Position numbers and translations under genes: made by a program. Below the pieces are notes generated by a model. The model made no database searches and was not told the DNA's origin. It saw only the letters and a list, made by a program, of their open reading frames with translations. Shown piece after piece: positions 17,879 through 25,650 of a DNA stretch of 64,000 nucleotides. Source of the DNA: Bradyrhizobium sp. LLZ17 (GTDB lineage: Bacteria; Pseudomonadota; Alphaproteobacteria; Rhizobiales; Xanthobacteraceae). The stretch spans positions 4,650,001 to 4,714,000 of the forward strand of contig NZ_CP165734.1 of NCBI RefSeq assembly GCF_041200145.1. The letters run 5' to 3'. Numbering within the stretch: the stretch's first letter is position 1; each line of letters begins with the position of its first letter.

Positions 17879-17916
17879 GCTGGCGTGTTAGCCGTTCCCG
17901 GTTCTAAACGAAAGTC

Positions 17917-18625
17917 TTGCAATTGCTCGATGTTCCCGAATTGACCGCCGATGAAATCCTGGGCCGCGTGCTCCATCGCGACGGATTGATGCTGGTCATC
18001 GACAAGCCGGCCGGCCTGCCGGTGCATCGCGGGCCCAAGGGCGGCGCCAATCTGGAAGCCTCGTTCGACGCGCTGCGTTTCGGCCTGCCGCGCCCGCCGG
18101 TGCTTGCCCACCGGCTGGACAAGGACACCTCAGGCTGTCTCGTGCTCGGCCGCCATCGCAAAGCAACCGCCTCGCTCGGCCTGTTGTTCAAGCATGGCAA
18201 GATCGGCAAGACCTACTGGACCGTGGTCGAGGGCGGCCCCCCTCGAAGACGAAGGCACAATCGATATGCCGCTCGGCCGGCTCAACGCCGAACGGGGCTG
18301 GTGGCAGAAGCCCGACCCTGAAGGCCAGAAGGCAATCACCAAGTGGAAGGTGATGGGGCGTGGCGATAGCCTGACTTGGCTCGCCATGGAACCGGTGACG
18401 GGACGGACCCATCAATTGCGGGTGCATTCGGCGTCGATCGGCTGGCCGATCTTCGGCGATAACATTTACGGCAATGGCCCGCGTTTCGGCGAGCCGAAGC
18501 TGCATCTGCATTCCCGCGAGATCGTGGTGCCGATCTCCAGGAATAAAGACCCGGTCCGCGTGGTGGCGCCCGCCCCGCCCCACATGCACGAACGGCTCCG
18601 CGCCTGCGGCTGGAACGGGGAATAG
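17917..18625 (+). pseudogene. RluA-family pseudouridine synthase, frame broken by a one-base insertion
   Basis: Modifies uridine to pseudouridine in rRNA or tRNA. The 5' part reads VLHRDGLMLVIDKPAGLPVH and the catalytic block LAHRLDKDTSGCLVLGRH, then FKHGKIGKTYWTVVEGG. At a run of six C (18237-18242) the frame slips; one frame over it continues as PLEDEGTIDMPLGRLNAERG and goes on through EPVTGRTHQLRVH to CGWNGE at 18625. Removing one C gives a full protein of about 235 residues. The subgroup (RluA or RluC type) cannot be decided. It stands between ftsY and mtaB on the opposite strand. A homopolymer indel suggests a read error. Confidence 0.88.
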
Positions 18626-18730
18626 CCTCATGGTGAGGAGCGCGGAACGCGCGTCTCGAACCATGAAGGCCCGGATCTCACCTGCGGCCGTCCTTCGAGA
18701 CGCCCGCTTCGCGGGCTCCTCAGGATGAGG
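18626..18730. repeat. Dispersed repeat, family H (single copy in this window)
   Basis: CTCATGGTGAGGAGCGCGG at the left is echoed inverted as GGCTCCTCAGGATGAGG at the right, with CGCGTCTCGAACCATGAAGG and CTTCGAGACGC as an inner pair. The architecture matches the other families, but only one copy is present here. Confidence 0.65.
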
Positions 18731-18831
18731 AGAAGCGCGCGATGGTTTACGAAACCTTCAGTGCTCGTCTCTAAAGATAACGACTGCTTAGAACAAGCCT
18801 TCGTAATCCCGCTCAGGACGAGCAGTGCGTC

Positions 18832-19941
18832 ATGTCCACGGCCGAGCTATCGATCATCGACGAGGTCGAATCCGCGATCCGGGCCGGCTCGGCGGAAAAG
18901 GGCCTGGAAACCGCCCGCCGCGTGACCGACCTGTTCTTGTCCTCCGCCGGCAGTTTTGACGACGAGCAGATCGCGCTGTTCGACGACGTGCTCGAGCGCC
19001 TGATCGGCACCATCGAGCTGCGCGCCATCGCCGACATGGGCGCGCGCGTTGCGCTCGCCGAGATCAGCGCGCAGCTGGCGCCGATCGCGCAGGCGCCGCC
19101 CTCGGTGATCCGGCGGCTCGCCAACAATGACGAGATCCGCATCGCCGGTCCCGTGCTGCAGGAATCCGCGCGCCTCGACGATGGCGATCTGGTCAAGATC
19201 GCAGGCTCCAAAGGCGAGCCGCATCTGCTCGCAATCGCCGGCCGGTGGTGGCTCAAGGAGATCGTCACCGACGCGCTGCTGGCACGCCGCTATCCGAGCG
19301 TCAGCCGGCGGCTCGCCGCCAATCCAGGCGCGCGCGTTTCCGGCGGCGGCTTCGCCGTTATCGTCGGACAGGCCGAGTCCGATCCGGAGCTCGCCGTCAG
19401 CGTCGGCGTCCGCGTCGATTTGCCCTCGGAGTTGCGCCGCCAGTTGCTGCGCTCGGCGACGGATGTGGTTCGCACCCGCCTGTTGTCGCGCGCGCCGCCG
19501 CATCTGTTCGAGGAGATCCAGAGCGCGATCGCAGCGGTCACCGTCGGCGTCGAGCGCGAGATGTCGGGCGTGCGCGACTTCGAAGGCGCCAAGCGCGCCA
19601 TCGCCAATCTCAAGGCGTCCGGCCAGCTCAATGAGGCGACGCTGTTCGGGTTTGCCAGGCAGCGACGATATGAAGAAGCCGTCGCCGCCCTGGCCGCGCT
19701 GTCCGGATCGACCATCGAGGTCATTCGTCCGTTGATGCAGAGCTTGCGCGAAGACGGCCTGCTGGTGCCGTGCCGCGCGGCGCAGCTCAGCTGGGAAACC
19801 ACGGCCGCCGTGCTCGAAAGCCGGTTCGCCACCGGCGCAATGAAGCCGACCGACCTCGCCAGGGCGCAAGCCAATTTTGCCCGCATGACGCCGGAGAATG
19901 CACGGCGGACGTTGCGATTCTGGCAGGTAAGGGCGTTGTAG
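18832..19941 (+). CDS. DUF2336 domain protein
   Basis: A 369-residue protein assigned to the alphaproteobacterial DUF2336 family by its helical, Ala/Leu-rich layout (probably HEAT-like) and blocks such as VTDLFLSSAGSFDDEQIALF, DDVLERLIGTIELRAIADMG and RRLANNDEIRIAGPVLQESA. It has no signal peptide or membrane helix. The ATG at 18832 directly precedes the conserved start. Members often lie near signalling or motility genes elsewhere, but here the neighbours are tRNA/rRNA modification genes. Function unknown; a scaffold or regulatory role is only a guess. Confidence 0.85.
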   Translation: MSTAELSIIDEVESAIRAGSAEKGLETARRVTDLFLSSAGSFDDEQIALFDDVLERLIGTIELRAIADMGARVALAEISAQLAPIAQAPPSVIRRLANNDEIRIAGPVLQESARLDDGDLVKIAGSKGEPHLLAIAGRWWLKEIVTDALLARRYPSVSRRLAANPGARVSGGGFAVIVGQAESDPELAVSVGVRVDLPSELRRQLLRSATDVVRTRLLSRAPPHLFEEIQSAIAAVTVGVEREMSGVRDFEGAKRAIANLKASGQLNEATLFGFARQRRYEEAVAALAALSGSTIEVIRPLMQSLREDGLLVPCRAAQLSWETTAAVLESRFATGAMKPTDLARAQANFARMTPENARRTLRFWQVRAL

Positions 19942-19975
19942 GTTTTTTGGGCGCGCTGCGCGCGACACATTCGGT

Positions 19976-20103
19976 GTCGTCCCGGCGAAGGCCGGGACCC
20001 ATAGCCACAGGGCGAGGTTTGGCGAAGGCTGGTCGTTCGGGATCAGAACCGTGCGCGTTCGATAGACCTCGCGGTATGGGTCCCGGCCTTCGCCGGGACG
20101 ACG
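19976..20103. repeat. Dispersed palindromic repeat, family C, copy 1
   Basis: GTCGTCCCGGCGAAGGCCGG followed by GACCCATAGCCACAG, with the inverted end TATGGGTCCCGGCCTTCGCC GGGACGAC. Other copies are at 23969, 28233, 39635 and 44746. Confidence 0.92.
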
Positions 20104-20129
20104 TTCGGGCAAGTACAGCGTCTCAGCAG

Positions 20130-21383
20130 CTACACCTTCAGCCGCCCACCATCGCTCCCGCCGATCATCAGCGGCACGATGCTGCCCAGCTCTGCGCCCG
20201 CGATCGCCACCGGTAGATAATGCTCGGTCCGTCCCTGGCTCTCGCTCTCGATCAGCACTTCGCGCCTCGCGCCCACTTCGGCCTGCAGCCGCTGCCGCAG
20301 CGCCGCTTCTCCAGCCACCCGCAATCGCCTCGCACGCTGCTTGATCACGCTCCCCGCGACCTGCGGCATCCGCGCAGCCGGCGTGCCGGGGCGTGGGGAA
20401 TAGGGGAACACGTGCAGGAAGGTCAGGCCGCATTCCGCGACGAGATCGAGCGAGCGCGAGAACATCTCCTCGGTCTCGGTCGGGAAACCCGCGATGATGT
20501 CGGCGCCAAAGGCGATGTCGGGGCGGAGGCGGCGCACCTGATCGCAGAACGCGATCGCATCGCTGCGCGAGTGGCGCCGCTTCATACGCTTCAGGATCAT
20601 GTCGTCGCCGGATTGCAGCGACAGATGCAGGTGCGGCATCAACCGTGCATCATCGGCGATGGCCTCGAGCAGATCGCTATCCGCCTCGATCGAATCGATC
20701 GAGGAGATGCGCAGGCGCCTCAGCTCCGGCACATGCCGCAAAATCTGCCTGACCAGCATGCCGAGCTTCGGCGTGCCCGGCAGATCGGCGCCATAGCTGG
20801 TGAGATCAACACCGGTCAGCACGATCTCGGCATGGCCGCGTTCGACGAGCGCGCGGACCTGCTCGACCACCGCGCCCATCGGCACCGAACGCGAATTGCC
20901 GCGGCCATAGGGGATGATGCAGAAGGTGCAGCGATGGTCGCAGCCGTTCTGCACCTGCACGAACACGCGCGGCAGGCCGCTCGCAAAGCCGCCGACGAGA
21001 TGCGGCGCCATCTGCTTCACCGCCATGATGTCGCTGACGGCGATCTTTTCGCCCGCGCCAAGATCGAACGCGTCGCGCGCATTGCGCCAGGCGGAAGCGC
21101 GCAGCTTGTCGTCATTGCCGACGACCCGATCGACCTCTGCCATGCCGGCAAACATCTCGCTTTGCGTCTGCGCGGCGCAGCCGGTGACGACGATGCGCGC
21201 AGCGGGACGCTCGCGCTTCAATTTGCGGATCGACTGGCGCGCCTGCGCCACGGCCTCGTTGGTGACCGCGCAGCTGTTGATGACGATGGTATCTTCGAGC
21301 CCGGCGCCCTCCGCCTCATGGCGGATCACCTCGGCCTCGAAGGCATTGAGGCGGCAGCCGAAGGTGACGACCTCGACCGCCAT
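20130..21383 (-). CDS. mtaB: tRNA (N6-threonylcarbamoyladenosine(37)-C2)-methylthiotransferase MtaB
   Basis: A 417-residue radical-SAM methylthiotransferase that makes ms2t6A at position 37 of ANN-decoding tRNAs. The N-terminal domain has three auxiliary-cluster cysteines (Cys 10, 38 and 69 in VTFGCRLN, INSCAVTN, VTGCAAQ), the radical-SAM cluster is CDHRCTFC (148, 152, 155) and the C-terminal TRAM-like part ends near HYLPVAIAGAELGSIVPLMI. The VTFGCRLNAFE start and length fit MtaB rather than MiaB or RimO. Its start overlaps the dapF stop by one base (TAATG), so the pair is cotranscribed. Confidence 0.94.
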   Translation of the reverse strand: MAVEVVTFGCRLNAFEAEVIRHEAEGAGLEDTIVINSCAVTNEAVAQARQSIRKLKRERPAARIVVTGCAAQTQSEMFAGMAEVDRVVGNDDKLRASAWRNARDAFDLGAGEKIAVSDIMAVKQMAPHLVGGFASGLPRVFVQVQNGCDHRCTFCIIPYGRGNSRSVPMGAVVEQVRALVERGHAEIVLTGVDLTSYGADLPGTPKLGMLVRQILRHVPELRRLRISSIDSIEADSDLLEAIADDARLMPHLHLSLQSGDDMILKRMKRRHSRSDAIAFCDQVRRLRPDIAFGADIIAGFPTETEEMFSRSLDLVAECGLTFLHVFPYSPRPGTPAARMPQVAGSVIKQRARRLRVAGEAALRQRLQAEVGARREVLIESESQGRTEHYLPVAIAGAELGSIVPLMIGGSDGGRLKV

Positions 21384-22258
21384 TACCCGACCGGCGCGAA
21401 CAGCGCCGGATCGAAGCTGCCCTCATATTCGAAGGTCGCGGTGCCCGTCATCAGCACGTGGTCGTCGCGCTCGCGCCATTCGATGCCGAGTTGGCCGCCG
21501 GGCAGCGTGATCTCGACGTTGCGGCTTGTGCGCTTCAGCCGCGCCGCGGCAACCGCCGTCGCGCAGGCGGCCGAACCGCAAGCCCTGGTCAGGCCCGCGC
21601 CGCGCTCCCAGGTGCGGATGGTGATGTGTTCGCGATCGACGATATGGGCGAGCGTGATGTTGGCGCGGTCCGGGAAGATCGGATGGTTCTCCAGTAGCGG
21701 CCCGAAGCGTTCGAGATCATAGGCGTCGACGTCATCGACCCAGAAGATCGCATGCGGATTGCCCATGCTCACCACCGACGGCGAATGCAGGATCGGATTG
21801 TCGATCGGGCCGATCTGCAATTCGATGTAGCGGGTGTCGCGAAACTCCTCCGCCAGCGGAATGTCCTGCCAGCCAAACTTTGGCGCGCCCATGTCGACCG
21901 TGTAGAGGTCGGGCGACGGCCCTTGCCAGCAATTGAGCAATCCGGCGCAAGTCTCGAACGTCACCGCAGCCTGGCCGGTCTTCTCGAACACACGCCGCAC
22001 CACGCAGCGCATGCCGTTGCCGCAGGCGCCGGCCTCCGAGCCGTCATTGTTGTAGATGCTGATGAAGGCTTCAGTGCCGGCGAGCCGCGGCTTCTGAAGC
22101 ACCATAAGCTGGTCGTAGGGCACGCCGCCTTGCGCGGACGCTACCGCGCGAGCGTCATCCGGCGTCACCTTTGAGGTGGAATCGCGCATGTCGACAACGA
22201 CGATCTCGTTGCCGATGCCGTTCATCTTGACAAATGCGTGGTTGTCCAGCGCGCTCAT
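21383..22258 (-). CDS. dapF: Diaminopimelate epimerase
   Basis: A 291-residue DapF that interconverts LL- and meso-diaminopimelate for lysine and peptidoglycan synthesis. Both catalytic cysteines are present: Cys 79 in GACGNGMRC and the second in [14 protein letters not shown] near residue 236. The N-terminus [17 protein letters not shown] and the C-terminal [20 protein letters not shown] are family blocks. It is the first gene of the dapF-mtaB pair; asd, which makes the precursor of the same pathway, is at 39890-40924. Confidence 0.96.
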   Translation of the reverse strand: MSALDNHAFVKMNGIGNEIVVVDMRDSTSKVTPDDARAVASAQGGVPYDQLMVLQKPRLAGTEAFISIYNNDGSEAGACGNGMRCVVRRVFEKTGQAAVTFETCAGLLNCWQGPSPDLYTVDMGAPKFGWQDIPLAEEFRDTRYIELQIGPIDNPILHSPSVVSMGNPHAIFWVDDVDAYDLERFGPLLENHPIFPDRANITLAHIVDREHITIRTWERGAGLTRACGSAACATAVAAARLKRTSRNVEITLPGGQLGIEWRERDDHVLMTGTATFEYEGSFDPALFAPVG

Positions 22259-22440
22259 GAAAAATCCTGAATTTCGCCTGCCTTATATGGCGATCCTCGG
22301 CAGGTTGGCCAGTGATTTGGCGCCGGCAGAAGACCGTCTGCCATGCAGCCTGCCATGACGCATCTGTCATGGGACGAATTCGGCGGTCGCGTGTTAGAAC
22401 GGCGCAGCTCGCGCGAGAACCGGGACGCGCGTGCGGGTTG

Positions 22441-22485
22441 AGGCCTTGGTGGGTTAAGGCCTTGGTACGTAAGGTTTTGGGGAGA
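22441..22485 (+). repeat. Three imperfect direct repeats just upstream of the GyrI-like gene
   Basis: AGGCCTTGGT at 22441 and 22457, then the weaker AGGTTTTGG at 22472, spaced 16 and 15 bases, ending at the ribosome site GGGGAG. The spacing suggests binding sites on one or two helix faces or a short tandem duplication. Confidence 0.6.
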
Positions 22486-22491
22486 ATTAGA

Positions 22492-23220
22492 ATGAATCTG
22501 TTTTGTCGTCTCGCTCTGGCCGCGCTGATCCCGGCGGCAACCCTGTCGGTGAGCCTTTCCGGCGGTTGGGCGCAAACCCCGAGCCCGGCGCCGGCCGCCT
22601 CGGCCAGCCCCTCTCCGGCGCCGTCGGCTTCGCCGTCCCCGGCCGCGAGCGCCTCGCCCGCTCCTGCGGCAACGCCCACGCCGGCGGCCAGCGCTTCACC
22701 CTCGCCCAGCCCGGCCCCGCCGCCCGCCGCAGCCGCCACCCCTGCCCCGGTGCAGACCGCCGATCCCTTCGGCCAGGAAACCACGCTCGAGGCTAGGAAA
22801 GTCGTGATGGTCAAGGGCACCGCCAACTGGGATTCTGCGTTCGACACGCTGGTCGACGCCTTCAAGGCGCTGAACGCGGTTCTGGACAAGCAGGGCATCA
22901 AGCACGCGGGCAATTCGATGATCGTCTACACCTCGACCGACGACACCGGCTTCACCTTCTTCGCCGAGATCCCGGTCGACCAGGATCCGAAGAACCTGCC
23001 CCAGGACATGAGCATCGGCAAATCGCCGGAAGGCAAGGCGCTGAAATTCGTCCATCGCGGCTCCTACGACAACATGGACAACACTTATGAGGCGATCACC
23101 AATCACCTCGACGACAAGAAGCTGGAAGCCAAGGACACTTTCATCGAGGAGTACCTCACCGATCCCCTCAAGACGGCCGAGGACAAGCTCGTGATCAACG
23201 TGTTCGTACCGCTGAAGTGA
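22492..23220 (+). CDS. Exported GyrI-like effector-binding domain protein with Ala/Pro/Ser linker
   Basis: A 242-residue protein with a signal peptide (MNLFCRLALAALIPAATLSV to GWAQ near residue 28), then about 60 residues of Ser-Pro-Ala repeats (PSPAPAASASPSPAPSASPS and onward). The C-terminal domain of about 150 residues resembles the GyrI-like/AraC effector-binding fold: KVVMVKGTANWDSAFDTL, SMIVYTSTDDTGFTFFAEIP, KALKFVHRGSYDNMDNTYEA and a C-terminal strand LVINVFVPLK. GyrI-like domains bind small cationic or hydrophobic ligands. The ATG at 22492 follows GGGGAG. The next gene starts within 6 bases of the stop, so the pair is an operon. The periplasmic location is inferred. Confidence 0.8.
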   Translation: MNLFCRLALAALIPAATLSVSLSGGWAQTPSPAPAASASPSPAPSASPSPAASASPAPAATPTPAASASPSPSPAPPPAAAATPAPVQTADPFGQETTLEARKVVMVKGTANWDSAFDTLVDAFKALNAVLDKQGIKHAGNSMIVYTSTDDTGFTFFAEIPVDQDPKNLPQDMSIGKSPEGKALKFVHRGSYDNMDNTYEAITNHLDDKKLEAKDTFIEEYLTDPLKTAEDKLVINVFVPLK

Positions 23221-23225
23221 AACCG

Positions 23226-23927
23226 ATGAAAAAGTCCATTGCCCTTGCCGCCGTCCTGGCCACCACATTGCTCGCAGCGCCGGCACTCGCCGACGATTTT
23301 CCATCCGCCATCTCGGTGAGCGGCGAGGCGACCGTTTCCGCCGCACCCGATCTCGCGCGGATCGATGCGGGCGTCGCCAATGACGCCAAAACTGCGAAGG
23401 AGGCCTCCGACGTCAACAACGGCGCGATGGGCAAGGTGCTGCTGGCGCTGAAGGGCGCCGATATTTCCGAGAAGGACTATCAGACCTCGCGGCTGTCGCT
23501 GCAGCCGCAATACGGCCAGAACAAATCAACTGGAGCCTCGCCGGTGGTCGGCTTCCGCGCCTCTAACCGGGTCACCGTGAAGATCCGCGACGTGACCAAG
23601 GTCGCCGGCATCATCGACACGCTGGTCGGTGCGGGAGCGAACGACATCGGCAACATCTCCTTCGAGGTGACACAGGCCTCGAAACTGCTCGACGATGCCC
23701 GCGAACAGGCGGTGGCCGATGCCCGCCGCAAGGCCGAGATTTACGCCAAGGCCACCGGCGTCACGTTAGGGGCACCGCTCAGCATCTCCGAAGGCGGCGG
23801 ACCGATGCCGCTGTTCAAATCGCGCATGGCGACGGCGCCAATGGCAGCCACCGCTGCCGTCGCGCCCGGCGAGGAAACGCTGTCCGTGACGGTGAATGTG
23901 AGCTGGGCGATCAAGCAGGGGCAGTAG
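23226..23927 (+). CDS. SIMPL (DUF541) domain periplasmic protein
   Basis: A 233-residue exported protein with signal peptide MKKSIALAAVLATTLLAAPA (cut after ALADD) and one SIMPL/DUF541 domain: ISVSGEATVSAAPDLARIDA, SEKDYQTSRLSLQPQYG, VTVKIRDVTKVAGIIDTLVG, ANDIGNISFEV and the C-terminal ETLSVTVNVSWAIKQ. An in-frame GTG at 23217 overlaps the previous stop, but ATG at 23226 gives the cleaner signal peptide. SIMPL proteins include outer-membrane or periplasmic oligomers (BP26/OMP28) of unknown biochemical role. It is cotranscribed with the GyrI-like gene. Confidence 0.88.
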   Translation: MKKSIALAAVLATTLLAAPALADDFPSAISVSGEATVSAAPDLARIDAGVANDAKTAKEASDVNNGAMGKVLLALKGADISEKDYQTSRLSLQPQYGQNKSTGASPVVGFRASNRVTVKIRDVTKVAGIIDTLVGAGANDIGNISFEVTQASKLLDDAREQAVADARRKAEIYAKATGVTLGAPLSISEGGGPMPLFKSRMATAPMAATAAVAPGEETLSVTVNVSWAIKQGQ

Positions 23928-23968
23928 GGCAAGCGCCGTAAGAGGCACGCTGTAGCAACACCAGAACT

Positions 23969-24109
23969 GTCGTCCCGGCGAAGGCCGGGACCCATAGCCT
24001 CAGGGAGAAGTTTGGCGAAGACTGGCAGTTATCCAACACAGCGCGGTACTGTCGCCGAGTCATCGCCGATACATCACGCGGTATGGGTCCCGGCCTTCCC
24101 CGGGACGAC
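23969..24109. repeat. Dispersed palindromic repeat, family C, copy 2
   Basis: GTCGTCCCGGCGAAGGCCGG and the inverted TATGGGTCCCGGCCTTCC..GGGACGAC, filling the space between the convergent SIMPL and MBL genes. Confidence 0.92.
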
Positions 24110-24135
24110 GAGTTGTATGCGTGGGAACACCAGGA

Positions 24136-25200
24136 CTAAATCTCCACCACTTGCCCCGGCTCCATCGCCACGAACCGCTGCTGCGGAATCTTCGCTGCAC
24201 CGAGCGCCTCAAGCAGCGCCTTGGCCGGCGCGTCGATCGCTTCATCGGTCAGCTGAAACGTGCCGTGATGATGCCCGAGCGCTTGCTGCGCACCGCAGTC
24301 CAACAGCGCCTTCACCGCATCTTCCGGATTCATGTGCTGGTCCTGCATGAACCAGCGCGGCTCGTAGGCGCCGATCGGGAGGATTGCCAGACGCAACGGC
24401 CCGTGCTTCTCGGCGACGCGGCGGAAATGCCCGCCGTCGCCATAGCCGGAATCGCAGACGACGTAGATTTTTCCCGCCGGCGTCTCGAGCACGAAGCTCG
24501 CCCACAGCGCCTTGTTGCGGTCGAACATGCCGCGTGCCGACCAGTGCCGGGTCGGCACCAGCGTCACGGCGATGCCGCCGCCAAGCTCGACGCGATCATG
24601 CCAGTCGAACGCCTCGACCTTGATCGCGGAATCGGCGCTCCGCATCGTCAAATCGTTGCCGAGCGGCGTGACCACGCGCGGCGCAAAATTCTTGGCGAGC
24701 CGCGACAGCGTTGCCAAGTCGAGATGATCGTAATGGCCGTGCGAGACCAGCACGACGTCGATCTTTGGCAACTTCTCGAAGGCAATGCCGGGATCGTTGT
24801 GGCGCTTTGGTCCGGCCCATCCCACCGGCGAGACCCGCATCGACCAGACGGGATCGATCAGGATGTTGAGGCCAGCGGTCTGGATCAACCAGCTTGCATG
24901 GCCGACGAAGGAAAGCCGCACCTTGTCGCCATCGACCCGGGCCGGCGGGGTATCGGCGTGAGGGCTCGGCGCCCAGTCCGGCCAGACCGCGCGCTTGCGG
25001 CCGCCGCCGAATTGCCAGCGAAAGACTTCGCCGAGCGATCTCGGCGGCGCGCCGTCAGGATCGAAGAAGTGCAGGCCGTCGAAATGGTCGGAGACGGGTC
25101 CGTCGTAGGTTTTCATGCGGAATATCCAAAGGGACGGGATACCGACCAGTGCGGCAGCGCCGGCAAGCAGTCCGAAGATGCGGCGGCGGGTGACCGGCAC
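24136..25200 (-). CDS. MBL-fold metallohydrolase, NAPE-PLD-like, Tat signal
   Basis: A 354-residue metallo-beta-lactamase-fold protein. The N-terminus MPVTRRRIFGLLAGAAALVG is a twin-arginine-like signal or anchor. The metal site is VLVSHGHYDHLD (His 154, His 156, Asp 158, His 159), with further ligands expected in PTRHWSARG and DSGYGDG and the terminal LGHHHGTF. The sequence DPVWSMRVSPVGWAGPKRHN is typical of the NAPE-PLD / outer-membrane-anchored MBL branch, which hydrolyses phospholipid-like phosphodiesters. The substrate is not known. It is transcribed alone. Confidence 0.88.
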   Translation of the reverse strand: MPVTRRRIFGLLAGAAALVGIPSLWIFRMKTYDGPVSDHFDGLHFFDPDGAPPRSLGEVFRWQFGGGRKRAVWPDWAPSPHADTPPARVDGDKVRLSFVGHASWLIQTAGLNILIDPVWSMRVSPVGWAGPKRHNDPGIAFEKLPKIDVVLVSHGHYDHLDLATLSRLAKNFAPRVVTPLGNDLTMRSADSAIKVEAFDWHDRVELGGGIAVTLVPTRHWSARGMFDRNKALWASFVLETPAGKIYVVCDSGYGDGGHFRRVAEKHGPLRLAILPIGAYEPRWFMQDQHMNPEDAVKALLDCGAQQALGHHHGTFQLTDEAIDAPAKALLEALGAAKIPQQRFVAMEPGQVVEI

Positions 25201-25341
25201 GGGCAGGCTTCAGGAATGGTCGCGGCGGTAAGACATCACCGCCCTATATGGGCGAGGTCGCCGGAAAAGGAACCCATCGCCGGAAGCTGCATATTTTCAA
25301 GGCCTTGCCCTTCCGAGGGCGCCTCGACACCCTAACTTTCC

Positions 25342-25370
25342 TTGACTTTCGGGCGTGAGCGGCGTTTAAC
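25342..25370 (+). promoter_or_regulatory. Candidate sigma-70 promoter of the ffh-rpsP-rimM-trmD-rplS operon
   Basis: TTGACT (25342-25347), a 17-base spacer and TTTAAC (25365-25370) lie about 280 bases before the ffh start, in a region without a supported gene. A family A repeat lies between promoter and gene, so it would be in the leader RNA. Confidence 0.5.
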
Positions 25371-25500
25371 CCCGCCACTTCCTCGGAAAGGCTTTCTTTT
25401 CGACCCGCCCACTGGTCCTGGAGACCAGAGGCCAACGCCCGACAGCGCTGTGCGCCCTCGGGCGTAAAGGTGTTTGGAAGATCGCTTCCCAAGGGAAGTG

Positions 25501-25603
25501 GTCATCCCCCGCGAAGGCGGGGGATCCAGTATTCCAGAGACGGCTCGGCTTAAACCGAGGCGCCGCGGCCTACTGGATGCCCCGGTCAAGCCGGGGCATG
25601 ACA
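25501..25603. repeat. Dispersed palindromic repeat, family A, copy 2
   Basis: GTCATCCCCCGCGAAGGCGG..GATCCAGTATTCC and the inverted GCCTACTGGATGCCCCGG..GGGGCATGACAG, upstream of ffh. Outer ends match the copy at 7200-7302; the middle differs. Confidence 0.9.
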
Positions 25604-25650
25604 GTGGTGAATACGGCAACCCTGCGCGAGCAGGACAAGGGACAACGGCA

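Noticed and set aside
25244..25492. 82-codon minus-strand frame before ffh
   Set aside because: TTG start without ribosome site, no recognisable domain, and it overlaps the probable ffh promoter.
25201..25650. SRP RNA gene near ffh
   Set aside because: I looked for the conserved GGAAGCAGC-type domain IV loop and found none.
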